Origin: Vicinamibacterales bacterium
Lineage (GTDB): Bacteria > Acidobacteriota > Vicinamibacteria > Vicinamibacterales > 2-12-FULL-66-21
NCBI GenBank assembly: GCA_036496585.1
Contig: DASXLB010000050.1
Coordinates: 62,001-126,000 of the forward strand
Reading direction: 5' to 3'
Length of the DNA stretch: 64,000 bases
Part shown: positions 43,701-52,645 of the stretch, in pieces
Layout of the letters: each line of letters starts with the position of its first letter
Position numbering within the stretch: position 1 is the first letter of the stretch
The notes under the pieces: model-generated
Database searches by the model: none
What the model saw: only the letters and a program-made list of their open reading frames with translations
What the model was told of the DNA's origin: nothing
Position numbers and translations under genes: made by a program

Positions 43701-46659
43701 CGCCGACGTTATCGGTGGCCGCGCTCCAGTTGAGCGACACCTGTGTACCGCTCAACGCGGTCGCCGTCAGCGGTCCCGGAGCGGAGGGTGGCTCGCTGTC
43801 GAGTGCCTGGGAGGTGACGGCGCTCGCCGTGTTGGAGTAGACGCTGAGATTGCCGGCCTGGTCGCCCGCCCGGATTCGGTAGCTGTAGCTGGTATTCGCC
43901 GACAATCCCGTGTCGTTCAGTCCGAGCGCACCGGACGTCGTGCCGATTTCGGTGAAGGTCGTGCACCCGCTGCCGGCGCACCGTTCAACGCGATAGGCCG
44001 TGACACCCACGTTGTCAACCGACGCCGTCCACGTCACGTTCACCTGCGAAGTGGACGCCGTCGTCGCTGTCGCATTCCCCGGGGCCGTCGGGGGCTGCGA
44101 GTCGACCGCGACGCCTCCAGCTTTGAACGCCGCCAGCTGCATCACCCACGCCCCGCCCGTCAACGTGGCGGCGGCGCTGTACGTGCCGACGGTCGTGACG
44201 ATGCGGTCTTCGAGGATGTCGCCGTCGGGGTTGGTGACGACCCGGTTTGTGAAGCCGCTGCCCGCCGCAGTCGTGCCTTGAGCCACCAGGTTGGCTCCGA
44301 CGAGCAGTTCGCTGCTGCTCCGGGTCGTCAGAGTGCCGCTGTTGCTCGGCGTGGTACTGCCCGTTGCCGCCGCAACCGCGTCGAGTGGCGCGACGGCATC
44401 GAGCCCGCGGTATTCCGCAATCCGAATATCGGGGTGACTGGCGCCCCGCGAGAACGTCACGGTGACGGTATTCCCGTTGGCCGGCGCCGACGCGATGTTG
44501 GGCGCGTAGTAGATGCTCTGCGTTCCGAGTCCGCTTCGGACGGTCGGTCCGACGGCTTTCGTATAGATGTTTCCTCGCGAGTCGGCAACGGACTGGACCT
44601 GAGCGACGGCGTCGTTCCAGCCGACGACGACGACGCTCAGATCGCCCGCAGTCTGGGCAGCCGGAAATGCAACATTGACGGACGCCACCGTCGACTGCGG
44701 CGTCGCATAGGCCATCTGCACAAAACCGATCGGAGCGGCGGCAGGCGTCGTCGCGCTGACCACCGCGGAGTATCCACTCTGATTGTTCGCGAGATCCGTG
44801 GCCCTGATCCGGTAGCTGTAGCTCGTGCCGCCGGCGACCGTCGTGTCGCTATAGGGGCTTGCTGTGGCGGTGGCAATCTGTACGAAAGCAGCGCACCCCG
44901 AACCAGTGCAGCGCTCGATCTGGTAAGCGGTGACGCCGACGTTGTCGGTGGAGGCGGTCCACGTCAGATTCATCTGGCTGGCCGAGATCGCGGTCGCGGT
45001 GAGCGAGGTCGGTGCTGTCGGCGGGGCGGTGTCTGCGGGCGCCGGCGTTGTCGCAGCGGCGATATTCGAATACGCACTCAGGTTGTTCGCCGCGTCGGAG
45101 GCGCGGACGCGATACTGATACGTCGTGCTGGCGGCGACCGTCGTGTCGCTGTAGCCGGGTGCCGTGGCGGTGCCGACTTGCGCGTACGTCGAACAGCCGG
45201 TGCCCTGGCATCGTTCGATCACGTAACTCGAAACACCGACGTTGTCAGTCGAGCCGGTCCACGCGAGCGTGATCTGACTGGTCGAAGACGCGGTGGCGGT
45301 CAATGCCGACGGCGCAGAGGGAGGAGCCGTGTCAGGTGCCGGCGGCGTCGTCACGCTGGCACTATTCGAATACCCACTCAGGTTGTTCGCCGCGTCGGAG
45401 GCGCGGACACGATACTGATACGTCGTGCCGGCGACGACGGTCGTGTCGCTGTAGTTGACTGCCGTCGCCGTGCCGACCTGCGCGAAGGTCGAGCAGCCGG
45501 CGCCCTGGCACCGTTCGACCAGATAGCGCGACACGCCGACGTTGTCGGTCGAGGCGGTCCACGCGAGATTGATCTGACTGGTCGAGAGAGCGGCGGTCAA
45601 TGCCGACGGCGCAGAGGGAGGAGCCGTGTCGGGTGCCGTCGGCGTCGTCACGCTGGCGACATTCGAATACCCACTGAGGTTGTTCGCCGAATCGGAGGCG
45701 CGGACCCGATACTGATAGGTCGTGCTGGCAGCGACGGTCGCATCGCTGTAGGTCGGCGCCGTTGACGTGCCAACCTGCGCGAACGTCGAGCAGCCGGCGC
45801 CCTGGCAACGTTCAATCAGGTATTGCGAGACCGCGACGTTGTCGGTCGAGGCTGTCCACGCCAACCCCACCTGAGTGGCGGACGGGCTGCTGGCCGTCAA
45901 GCCCGCCGGAGTGCTGGGAGGCTGGGTGTCGGCGGAGCCCGACGAGGGGCGGAAGGCCACCACCTGCATGACCCAGGCGCCGCCGGTGAGCCTGGCGGTC
46001 GCGCTGTAGCTTCCGACGGTCGATGCCGTGCGATCCTCGAGAATGTCGCCGTCTGGAGTCGTGACGATGCGCGACGCGTAGCCCGTCCCGGCGCCGAGGG
46101 TTCCCTGTGCGACCAGATTTGCGCCCACGAGCAGGTCATTCGCGTATCTGGTCGTCACGGAGCCGCTGCTGGCGGTCGTGCCGGTGCCCTGGGCCCCGAC
46201 GGCGACATCGAGAGGAGCGGTCGGGTCGAGTCCCCGGTATTCCGCGATGCGAACGTCGGCGAACTGCGCGGCGGGCGTGAAGACCACCGTCACGACGTTG
46301 GTGCCGGCCGCGGCAGCCGTGATGTTCCTGGCGTAGTAGATGCTCTGAGTGCCCAGGCCGCTGCTCACCGTCGGGCCGACCGCACGTGCATACACGTTTC
46401 CACGGGTGTCCGTGACCGATTGCACTTGTGCAGTCGTATCGTTCCACCCGACGACCACCACGTTGAGATTTCCCGCGGCTTGACCCGCCGTGAATCGCAC
46501 GGCCACCGACGTCTGGGCAGATTGCGGTGTCGCCGCCGCGATCTGAACGAATCCAACGGCGGCCTGCGCCGACGCGCGGCCGTCCGGGAGGAGATTGGTA
46601 AACCAGGCGACTAGGCAGAGGAGGAAGGAAAAAACACAGAAATGTAGTCGGGGCCGCAC
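40789..46659 (-). CDS. Giant secreted multidomain protein (Fn3, LamG, choice-of-anchor, beta-propeller), paralogue 1
   Basis: 1956 residues from a GTG at 46659, with a signal peptide (1-32). Order: domain A (about 35-238; GFVQIAAATPQSAQTSV ... ADVRIAEYRGLDPTAPL), four Fn3 repeats (about 245-635; each begins DTxPPSAPxxLTA), a second domain A (about 643-840), two Fn3 repeats (about 850-1050), a LamG/concanavalin-like domain (about 1053-1250, VAAYSFNDGSGSTALDSS), a choice-of-anchor D/ASPM-like Ig domain (about 1258-1365, SIDFGQQAIGVPAPTSDLTV), an Ig-like domain (about 1366-1450) and a PQQ-like beta-propeller (about 1455-1956). No PEP-CTERM or other anchor is visible. It is likely an extracellular carbohydrate-binding or adhesive protein. 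No sigma-54 site lies upstream; a TATACT box precedes it. Confidence 0.88.
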   Translation of the reverse strand: MRPRLHFCVFSFLLCLVAWFTNLLPDGRASAQAAVGFVQIAAATPQSAQTSVAVRFTAGQAAGNLNVVVVGWNDTTAQVQSVTDTRGNVYARAVGPTVSSGLGTQSIYYARNITAAAAGTNVVTVVFTPAAQFADVRIAEYRGLDPTAPLDVAVGAQGTGTTASSGSVTTRYANDLLVGANLVAQGTLGAGTGYASRIVTTPDGDILEDRTASTVGSYSATARLTGGAWVMQVVAFRPSSGSADTQPPSTPAGLTASSPSATQVGLAWTASTDNVAVSQYLIERCQGAGCSTFAQVGTSTAPTYSDATVAASTTYQYRVRASDSANNLSGYSNVASVTTPTAPDTAPPSAPSALTAALSTSQINLAWTASTDNVGVSRYLVERCQGAGCSTFAQVGTATAVNYSDTTVVAGTTYQYRVRASDAANNLSGYSNSASVTTPPAPDTAPPSAPSALTATASSTSQITLAWTGSTDNVGVSSYVIERCQGTGCSTYAQVGTATAPGYSDTTVAASTTYQYRVRASDAANNLSAYSNIAAATTPAPADTAPPTAPTSLTATAISASQMNLTWTASTDNVGVTAYQIERCTGSGCAAFVQIATATASPYSDTTVAGGTSYSYRIRATDLANNQSGYSAVVSATTPAAAPIGFVQMAYATPQSTVASVNVAFPAAQTAGDLSVVVVGWNDAVAQVQSVADSRGNIYTKAVGPTVRSGLGTQSIYYAPNIASAPANGNTVTVTFSRGASHPDIRIAEYRGLDAVAPLDAVAAATGSTTPSNSGTLTTRSSSELLVGANLVAQGTTAAGSGFTNRVVTNPDGDILEDRIVTTVGTYSAAATLTGGAWVMQLAAFKAGGVAVDSQPPTAPGNATATTASTSQVNVTWTASVDNVGVTAYRVERCAGSGCTTFTEIGTTSGALGLNDTGLSANTSYSYRIRAGDQAGNLSVYSNTASAVTSQALDSEPPSAPGPLTATALSGTQVSLNWSAATDNVGVTGYRIERCQGVGCTTFIKLATPTGTTFTDTGLTPNTTYNYVALATDAAGNLGPYSNMAAVTTTATVPELVAAYSFNDGSGSTALDSSGTGNTATIGSATWSTAGKFGGALSFSGSARVVVPDSPSLHLSTALTLEAWVNPTAVSSAWRDVVYKGNDNYYLEATTDSGGRPGAGVTLASSGNSNTYAPAVLSPNTWTHLAETYDGTTVRLYVNGVQVAASSLSGPLASSTSPLEIGGDSIYGQYFQGLIDEVRVYNVARTPAQIQSDMSSPVGASVPVVVLSNSSIDFGQQAIGVPAPTSDLTVTNVGTAPLNFTAISTTGSQAAEFSRTTTCGTALAAGSSCSVTVTFTPAAAGARSGILTIQDDAAGAPQVITLSGQGVSVLLSPATVTLTPNRPVQFSAISNGSSTYVWSVDGVAGGTSASGTITADGLYTAPSTTGSHTVSATTTDQSLSGSATVFVVNYTGTFTFHNDNGRTGANLNETVLAPANVNSSRFGKLRSYAIDGISMASPLYVPAVTVPGIGVRNVVYVATEHDSVYAFDADGNDTNPLWQVSFVNPAAGVTTVSPADVNECCDIAPEIGITGTPVIDAATGTLYVVAKTAETIGSNKTFVQRLHALDVTTGAEKFGGPVVIQASVPGTGTGSAGGRVAFDALHENQRPALLLNNGVVYVAFGSHGDIQPYHGWVLGYNAATLQQTFAYCVSPDAEGGGIWLANSGLAADANGSVFLVTGNGTFDGNSGGTNFGDSYIKLGPAGAFLDYFTPHNEGTLDGANADLGAGGITLLPDQSGTHPHLLVSAGKNGTIDVIDRDNMGHYHAADDSQIVQSLANIFPFGTPEPGNYSAPIYYNGVVYFSPVSDNLQAFALTNGRLSTSPTSRASEIFAYPGGTLAVSAAGNVNGILWAIERRGTASGALHAYDASNLGNELYHSDQAGSRDVLDEAVKFSAPLVANGRVYVASATRLTIYGLFQ
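45040..45910 (-). repeat. Tandem ~300-bp DNA repeats encoding Fn3 domains
   Basis: Three consecutive Fn3-coding units are nearly identical at DNA level: the block ATTCGAATAC... recurs at 45064, 45364 and 45661 (periods 300 and 297 bp), with AGGTTGTTCGCCG following each time. This points to recent duplication or gene conversion inside the giant gene and is a place where copy number may vary or assembly may collapse. Confidence 0.8.
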
Positions 46660-46718
46660 GGAGCCCGAGTATACGCGGAATATTACGAATGTGTACCCGG
46701 TCGGCGATGCGCGGACGA
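46660..46718 (-). promoter_or_regulatory. Possible sigma-70-type promoter of giant paralogue 1
   Basis: On the minus strand TACACA and TATACT are separated by 16 nt, the latter ending about 12 nt before the GTG at 46659. This is a weak match (4 of 6 in the -35), and the short leader is unfavourable. Confidence 0.25.
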
Positions 46719-46739
46719 GCGCCAGGCCTGTCCTGGCGC
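46719..46739 (-). terminator. Perfect 8-bp hairpin between the two giant genes
   Basis: GCGCCAGG (46719..46726) pairs with CCTGGCGC (46732..46739) across a 5-nt loop, 35 nt beyond the stop codon of the upstream giant gene. No T-run follows on the minus strand, so it may attenuate rather than stop read-through into the second giant gene. Confidence 0.45.
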
Positions 46740-46773
46740 CCGCCGATCGGCCATTCTCTCGAGGAGCGTCGGC

Positions 46774-49700
46774 CTACTGCAGAAGACCGTAGACCGTCAG
46801 ACGGCCCTCCGATGACACGAACACCTTCCCGTTGACCACCAGCGGGATGCTGAACTTGGCCGCCACATCCAACGCATCGCGGGCAGCGGCCTGGTCGCTG
46901 TTGTAGATCTCGAATGCCACGTTGCTGGCGTCATACGCTCGCAAGGTGCCCGTCGCAGTCCCGTTCTTCTGCACGGCCCAGAGGATGCCGTTCTGAGTCC
47001 CGTTGGCCGAAACCGCGAGTGCCGCGCCCGGGTAGCCGAATGTCTCCGGCGTCGTCGAGGTGGGCGACGTCGTGAGCAGCCCGCTGGACAGCTTGAACAT
47101 CTGCACCACGTCGGCGACCGGAGCGAAGTACACCGCGCCGTTGAAATAGACCGGCGAGCTGTAGTTGCCGGGCAGTGGCGTCCCGAACGGGAAGACGTTG
47201 TTCAGGCGCTGCACGTTCTGGTCGGGCGTATGGAAGTGGCCCATCGAATCGCGATCGACCATGTAGACGGTGCCATCCTTGCCGGCGCTGACCAGTTCGT
47301 GCGGATGCGCGCCAGGCTGATCGGGCAACAGGATCATCCCCCCGGCGTCCAGATCCAGATTGTTCGCGTCGATCGTGCCTTCGTCATGCGGTGTGAAGTA
47401 GTCGAGCACGCCACCGACGGGGTTGAACTTGAGGAACGTATTGGCGTAGTCGATGCCGCTCGTGTCGAGATCGAACGTTCCGTTGCCGGTAGCAAAGAAG
47501 AAGTTGCCCGAGGAGTCGATGGCGAGGCCGCCGCCGCTCTGCCAGATTCCGCCGCCGGTGCCGTTCGGCGTCGCGACGAACGTCAAGACCTTCTGCAGCG
47601 TCGTGGCGCTGTACCCAAGCAGCCACCCGTGGTAGGGGGGAATGTCGCCGTGGCTTCCGAAGCCGAAGTAAACCACGCCGTTATACAGGAGCAGGCCCGT
47701 TCGCTGGTTCTCCCGGAGCGGATCGAACGCAAGCGTGCCGCCGGTGGATCCGGTGCCGTTCCCGGGAACGCTGCCCTGAATCACCACGGGGCCGCCGAAC
47801 TTCTCGGCGCCCGTCGCGATATTCAGGGCGTGCAGCCGCTGAACGTAGGTCGAGGACCCCTCCTTCGTCTTCGCGACGACGTAGAGCGTACCCGACGCCT
47901 GGTCGATGACTGGCGTACCGGTGATGCCGATCTCCGGCTTGATGTCACAGCATTCGCCGGTGTCGCCGTTGGGAACGCTCGTCACGCCCGAGCTGAGGAA
48001 GCTCACCTTCCACAGAGGACTCGTGCCGGTACTGTCCGCGTCGAAAGCGTAGACGCTGTCGTGCTCGGTCGCGACGTAGACCACGTTGCGAACGCCGACG
48101 GCCGGAATGTTGACGTTCGCGACATACAGCGGCGAGGCGTGGGAGATGCCGTCGATGCTGTAGGACGTCAGCTTCCCGAACGTCGTCGAGTTGACGTTGC
48201 CCGGCGTCAGCACCGTTTCGTTGACGTTCTGGCCCGTCCGGGCGTTGTCGTTGTGGTGCGTGAAGACCCCCGGATGCGCGGTGACGTACACCGTTGCCGT
48301 TGCCGACCTCGCCCCGTCGGTGGTCGTCACGGTCACCAGGTGTCTGCCGCCGGCGGAAGGCGGCGTGTAGAGGCCAGCCGTCGACACGATTCCCGTAGCG
48401 CCGCTGCCGCCAGCCAGGCCATCCACCGACCAGACGACACTGCCGGATCCCGGACCGTTTGCTGCGAACTGCTGCCCGTGCGCCGGAGTCACCACGGCGG
48501 TCTGCGGCGCGATCGAGAAGCCTACGCCCGTGCCGCTCACCGGGAGCGCGTGCGGGTTGCCGGGAGCGTTGTCGGCAACGCTCAGCGTCGCACTCCGCAG
48601 ACCGGCGGCCGCCGGCGTCATGGTGACACTGATCGTGCAGCTCCCCTGAGGGGCGATGGCGCCGACGCAGTTGCTCGTCTGGCCGAATTCCGCCGCCTGG
48701 ACGCCGGTGATCGAGAGTCCCGTCACGTTGAGCGTGGCCGAGCCCACGTTCGTCAATGTCACCGGAACGGCGGCGCTCTGCACGCCGATGGGCTGATTGC
48801 CCAGGTCCAGGGCGGCGGGTGAGAACAACACGGCCGGCGAGGATCCGCCCGTGGCGGTTGCCATGTCCGCCTGGATCTGTCCGGTCGAGAGCGCCGCGTT
48901 ATAGACGCGTACCTCGTCGATCATCCCCTGGAAGAACTGCCCGTAGAGGCCGTCGCCGCCGATCTGCAGGGGATTCGCCGACGTCGTGATCGCACCGGTT
49001 CTGGCCTGGCTGCCGACCTGGATGCCGTTGACGTAGAACCGCAGCGTTGTCCCGTCGTAGGTGGCCGCCAGGAACGACCAGGTGTTCACGGCCAGCGCCG
49101 CGCCGCCGAACGCCTCGGTGGCCGATCCGGCGATCGTGACACCAATCGCCGGACGTCCGCCAGGAGTCGCCCCCTCCAGATAGTAGTTGTCGTTGGCCTT
49201 GTAGACGATGTCCTTCCAGTCAGAGGCCGCGACACTCGGGTTGACCCATGCCTCGATCGACATCCCCGTCGTGAGGTGCAGCGACGGCGCGTCGGGAATG
49301 GTGACGACCGCGCTCGACCCGTTGAAGGTCAGCGCCTTGCCGAACTTGCCGGTCGCCGCCCACGCGGCGTTCGCGATCGTCCCGTTGTTCCCGTGGCCCG
49401 ACAAGTCGGTGACGGTTGTTCCCGTGCCTTCATCGAAGGAGTAGGCGGCCACCAGTTGCGGGTTCGTGCCGAGGGTCGTCGCGCCGGCGACGTTCGAATA
49501 AGGACCAACGTTGCCGGCGGCATCTTCCGCACGGACGATGTAGCTGTAACTGGTGCTGACGCTCAGACTGGTATCGCTGAAGCTGGTCCCCGTGATCGTG
49601 GTGCCGAGCTTGTTGAATGCCGTGCAACCCTGTCCCTGGCACCGTTCCAGCCGATAGCCGGTCACGCCGACGTTGTCAGTGGCCGCCCCCCAAGAGACGT

Positions 49701-52332
49701 CGATCTGCGTGCCACTGACCGCATTCGCGGCGAGGACACCCGGTGCCGACGGCGGAACGACGTCTGGAGCCGGCGTCGTGACCGTCGCGATGTTCGAGTA
49801 CGGACTGAGGTTACCAGCCGCATCGCCGGCTCGGACGCGATACGAGTAGGTGAGGCTGGCCGTCACCGTCGTGTCGTTGAACGCTGCCATTCCACTCGAC
49901 ACGCCGATTTCCGCGAATGTCGCGCAGCCAGCCCCCTGGCACCGCTCCACTCGGTAGCCGATGACGCCGACGTTGTCGGTGGAGGACGTCCAGGCAAGGT
50001 CGGCCTCCGTGCCAGCGGGAGCCGTGGCGGTCAGGCCGGACGGCGCCGAAGGCGGCTGGGTGTCGGGAACCGCGGCTCCCGCCTTGAAGGCCACCATCTG
50101 CATGATCCACGTGCCGGAGTACAGCGGCGCGGTCGCCGAATAGCTGCCGGCCGTGGTGACGATGCGATCCTCGAGGATGTCGCCGTCGGGGTTCGTGATG
50201 ACGCGATTGGTGAACGACGTCCCGGCGCCGGTCGTTCCGGAGGCGACGAGATTCGCGCCGACGAGCAGATCCGCAGGATTGGTCGTCGTCACCGTGCCGC
50301 TGGAACTCGACGTGCCGCTTCCCGAAGCCGCGGCGACCACATCCACGGGGTTCACCGACGAAATCCCCGAGTACTCGGCAATCCGGATGTCCGCGTACGG
50401 CACCGCCGAATCGAAGGCCACCGTGACGGTGTTCGCGTTGGCCGCCGCCGGCGTGATGCCGGCCGCGTAGTAGATGCTCTGCGTTCCGAATCCTCCGACG
50501 CTCGTCGGGCCGACGGCGCTGACGTACACGTTGCCGCGCGTGTCGGTGACCGACGTCACCTGTCCCGACGAACTGTTCCAGCCGACGACGACGACGTTGA
50601 GATTGCCGCCCGTCTGCGCCAGCGTGAACGCGAGGCTCACGTTCGCTTGCGCGGATTGCGGTACCGCCGAATTTGCCTGGATGAACGCGATCGTCGGGGT
50701 CGCCTGCGTCGTCGCGCCCGCGGCTGCCGAGTAGGGGCCGAGATTGCCGGCGGCGTCGCTCGCCCGTACTCGATAGTTGTAGAACGTCGCACCGGCGAGG
50801 GCAGTGTCGCCATACGAGGTGGTGGCGGAGGTGCCGACCTGCGCGAAGGTCGAGCATCCGGCTCCCTGGCATCGCTCGACGAGGTAGCTCGTGACGCCGA
50901 CGTTGTCGGTGGCGGCCGTCCAGCTCAGATTGATCTGGCTATTCGAGACCGCCGTCGCCGCCGGCGTTCCCGGTGCAGTGGGCGCCTGCGTGTCGGGAGC
51001 CCCCTGGGTCGTCGCGCTGGCGACGTTCGAATATGCGCTCAGGTTGCCCGCCGCGTCGGTCGCCCGTACACGATAGCTGTAGGCCGTCGACACCGCGAGG
51101 CCGCCGTCGTCGATCGTCGTGCCGGCGGCCGTGCCCACCTGTGCGAAACTCGAGCAGCTCGCACCGCTGCAGCGCTCGACGAAATAGTTTGTCACGCCGA
51201 CGTTGTCGGTTGACGCGGTCCACGAAACCCTGATCTGGCTGCTCGAGAGGGCGGCGGCCGTGGCGCTGGACGGGGCGGTAGGCGCGGTCGTATCCGCCAG
51301 AACGATGGCGGTGGTGGTGGCCACGTTTGAATAGGGGCTGAGGTTCACGGCCGCGTCTTCGGCTCTGACCCGGTAGCTGTAGATGGTTCCACCCGACACG
51401 GTCGAATCGGAGTAGCCCAGGGTCGTGGAGGTGGCGATCTGCGCGAACCCGCTGCAGGCGGCTCCCGAGCAGCGCTCGATTCGATATCGAACCACCCCGA
51501 CGTTGTCGGTGGACGCGGACCAGGACAACGAAACCGGGCCGGTCGCGAGGGCCGACGCGGCGAGGTTCGAGGGAGCGGTAGGTGGCTGCGTGTCTGTCGA
51601 CACCGGTGCGCCGCGAAGCGCCACCATCTGCATGATCCACGAGCCGCCGGTAAGGGTTGCGGTCGCGCTGTTGCTGCCGGCCGCCGTGACCACGCGATCC
51701 TCCAGGATGTCGAGGTCCGCGGTGATCACGCGGCTGGTGAAACCCGTGCCGGCTGCGGTCGTGCCCTGCGCGACCAGGTTCGCGCCGACGAGCAGATCGC
51801 TGGCATACGTGGTCACGATGGCGCCGCTGCTGCTGGTCTTTCCCGTGCCGACGGCTCCGACCGCCCCGTCGAGGGGCGTGGCATTGTCGATGCCGTGATA
51901 TTCGGCAATGCGAAGGTCGACGTACTGCGCGGCTGCGTTGAACGTGACGGTGACCGTATTCGTGTTGGCGGCGGCCGCCGCAATGTTGACCGCGTAGTAG
52001 ATGCTCTGCGTCCCGAGGCCCGTTTGCTTCGTCGGCCCGACGGCCTTGACGTAGGTATTGCCGGCCGTATCGGTGAGGGTCGCCACCGTCGCGGTCGTAT
52101 CGTTCCAGCCGACGACGACCACGTTGGCGTTCCCCGCCGTCTGCGCGCTTGCGTAGCGGGCGGTGACGGCCGCCTGCGGCGATTGCGGCGTGGCTGAATT
52201 GGATTGAACGAAGGCGATCGTTGATTGGGCGCCGACTGGAGCGGCCGTCAGCAATCCGAGAACGATTCCGATTGCGGCCGGGAAAATCCGAGCCGCGCGA
52301 CACCCGGCGGTGCGCTCGTGAGCCCTAATCAC
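46774..52332 (-). CDS. Giant secreted multidomain protein (Fn3, LamG, choice-of-anchor, beta-propeller), paralogue 2
   Basis: About 1852 residues from a GTG at 52332 with AAAGGA about seven nt upstream; a longer frame to 52437 would bury the signal peptide (IFPAAIGIVLGLLTAAPVGA). Order as in its neighbour: domain A (about 37-243), three Fn3 repeats, second domain A (about 540-755, TIAFIQANSAVPQSAQA), two Fn3 repeats, LamG (VAAYSFDEGTGTTVTDLSG), choice-of-anchor Ig domain (ALDLGNQPIGVQSAAVPVTL), Ig-like domain (PQTAVVTPAHGQQFAANGP) and a C-terminal PQQ-like propeller (NVVYVATEHDSVYAFDADS, ECCDIKPEIGITGTPV). It has one Fn3 fewer than paralogue 1. No sorting signal is seen. A strong sigma-54-like promoter lies 72 nt upstream of the start. 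Confidence 0.9.
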   Translation of the reverse strand: MIRAHERTAGCRAARIFPAAIGIVLGLLTAAPVGAQSTIAFVQSNSATPQSPQAAVTARYASAQTAGNANVVVVGWNDTTATVATLTDTAGNTYVKAVGPTKQTGLGTQSIYYAVNIAAAAANTNTVTVTFNAAAQYVDLRIAEYHGIDNATPLDGAVGAVGTGKTSSSGAIVTTYASDLLVGANLVAQGTTAAGTGFTSRVITADLDILEDRVVTAAGSNSATATLTGGSWIMQMVALRGAPVSTDTQPPTAPSNLAASALATGPVSLSWSASTDNVGVVRYRIERCSGAACSGFAQIATSTTLGYSDSTVSGGTIYSYRVRAEDAAVNLSPYSNVATTTAIVLADTTAPTAPSSATAAALSSSQIRVSWTASTDNVGVTNYFVERCSGASCSSFAQVGTAAGTTIDDGGLAVSTAYSYRVRATDAAGNLSAYSNVASATTQGAPDTQAPTAPGTPAATAVSNSQINLSWTAATDNVGVTSYLVERCQGAGCSTFAQVGTSATTSYGDTALAGATFYNYRVRASDAAGNLGPYSAAAGATTQATPTIAFIQANSAVPQSAQANVSLAFTLAQTGGNLNVVVVGWNSSSGQVTSVTDTRGNVYVSAVGPTSVGGFGTQSIYYAAGITPAAANANTVTVAFDSAVPYADIRIAEYSGISSVNPVDVVAAASGSGTSSSSGTVTTTNPADLLVGANLVASGTTGAGTSFTNRVITNPDGDILEDRIVTTAGSYSATAPLYSGTWIMQMVAFKAGAAVPDTQPPSAPSGLTATAPAGTEADLAWTSSTDNVGVIGYRVERCQGAGCATFAEIGVSSGMAAFNDTTVTASLTYSYRVRAGDAAGNLSPYSNIATVTTPAPDVVPPSAPGVLAANAVSGTQIDVSWGAATDNVGVTGYRLERCQGQGCTAFNKLGTTITGTSFSDTSLSVSTSYSYIVRAEDAAGNVGPYSNVAGATTLGTNPQLVAAYSFDEGTGTTVTDLSGHGNNGTIANAAWAATGKFGKALTFNGSSAVVTIPDAPSLHLTTGMSIEAWVNPSVAASDWKDIVYKANDNYYLEGATPGGRPAIGVTIAGSATEAFGGAALAVNTWSFLAATYDGTTLRFYVNGIQVGSQARTGAITTSANPLQIGGDGLYGQFFQGMIDEVRVYNAALSTGQIQADMATATGGSSPAVLFSPAALDLGNQPIGVQSAAVPVTLTNVGSATLNVTGLSITGVQAAEFGQTSNCVGAIAPQGSCTISVTMTPAAAGLRSATLSVADNAPGNPHALPVSGTGVGFSIAPQTAVVTPAHGQQFAANGPGSGSVVWSVDGLAGGSGATGIVSTAGLYTPPSAGGRHLVTVTTTDGARSATATVYVTAHPGVFTHHNDNARTGQNVNETVLTPGNVNSTTFGKLTSYSIDGISHASPLYVANVNIPAVGVRNVVYVATEHDSVYAFDADSTGTSPLWKVSFLSSGVTSVPNGDTGECCDIKPEIGITGTPVIDQASGTLYVVAKTKEGSSTYVQRLHALNIATGAEKFGGPVVIQGSVPGNGTGSTGGTLAFDPLRENQRTGLLLYNGVVYFGFGSHGDIPPYHGWLLGYSATTLQKVLTFVATPNGTGGGIWQSGGGLAIDSSGNFFFATGNGTFDLDTSGIDYANTFLKFNPVGGVLDYFTPHDEGTIDANNLDLDAGGMILLPDQPGAHPHELVSAGKDGTVYMVDRDSMGHFHTPDQNVQRLNNVFPFGTPLPGNYSSPVYFNGAVYFAPVADVVQMFKLSSGLLTTSPTSTTPETFGYPGAALAVSANGTQNGILWAVQKNGTATGTLRAYDASNVAFEIYNSDQAAARDALDVAAKFSIPLVVNGKVFVSSEGRLTVYGLLQ

Positions 52333-52414
52333 TGATGTGTCCTTTGCGTTCAATGCTGATGGCGCGTTGAGGCGAGACGCGCGATGAGGGCGCGTCAGCA
52401 GCGATGTCTCGTTG

Positions 52415-52431
52415 AGCAAGAGCGCAGCCAA
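52415..52431 (-). promoter_or_regulatory. Sigma-54-like promoter of giant paralogue 2
   Basis: The minus strand reads TTGGCTGCGCTCTTGCT: 8 of 9 core matches, correct spacing, pyrimidine before TGG and T after TTGC. The predicted start near 52404 gives a 72-nt leader. Confidence 0.65.
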
Positions 52432-52519
52432 GCGCAATCGCTGGATCTCACTGCAAATGCGTTGGTAATCCGCAGAGTGTCGCCGCGGATGGGCGCCAGG
52501 AGGCAGACTAAAGTCTCAG

Positions 52520-52572
52520 CGCGAGCGATGAAAAAGCGCGGACGTGAACGCACGTCGAGCCGCGAGCGATGA
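52520..52572 (-). promoter_or_regulatory. Candidate activator-binding array (direct repeats flanking a palindrome)
   Basis: CGCGAGCGATGA occurs at 52520..52531 and 52561..52572. Between the copies sits the perfect palindrome GACGTG-AACG-CACGTC (52541..52556). The array lies about 116-168 nt upstream of the predicted sigma-54 start, the normal distance for enhancer-binding proteins. Confidence 0.45.
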
Positions 52573-52645
52573 GCGCTCGGCGGCGGTTGCAGAGAGAGAT
52601 CGGGAGTGACAGAAAGGAGAGACGCGTCGACGAGAGCGATCGACG

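Larger units (their letters stand above)
52333..52645. other. Leader and upstream regulatory region of giant paralogue 2
   Basis: These 313 bases hold the leader of the giant gene, a sigma-54-like promoter (52415..52431) and, 105-170 nt upstream of its start site, a repeat array (52520..52572) that could bind an activator. Short open frames here look non-coding. Confidence 0.65.

Noticed and set aside
40789..52332. CRISPR-like regular repetition
   Set aside because: The periodic repeats are 300-bp in-frame Fn3 units inside coding sequence, not short repeats with spacers.
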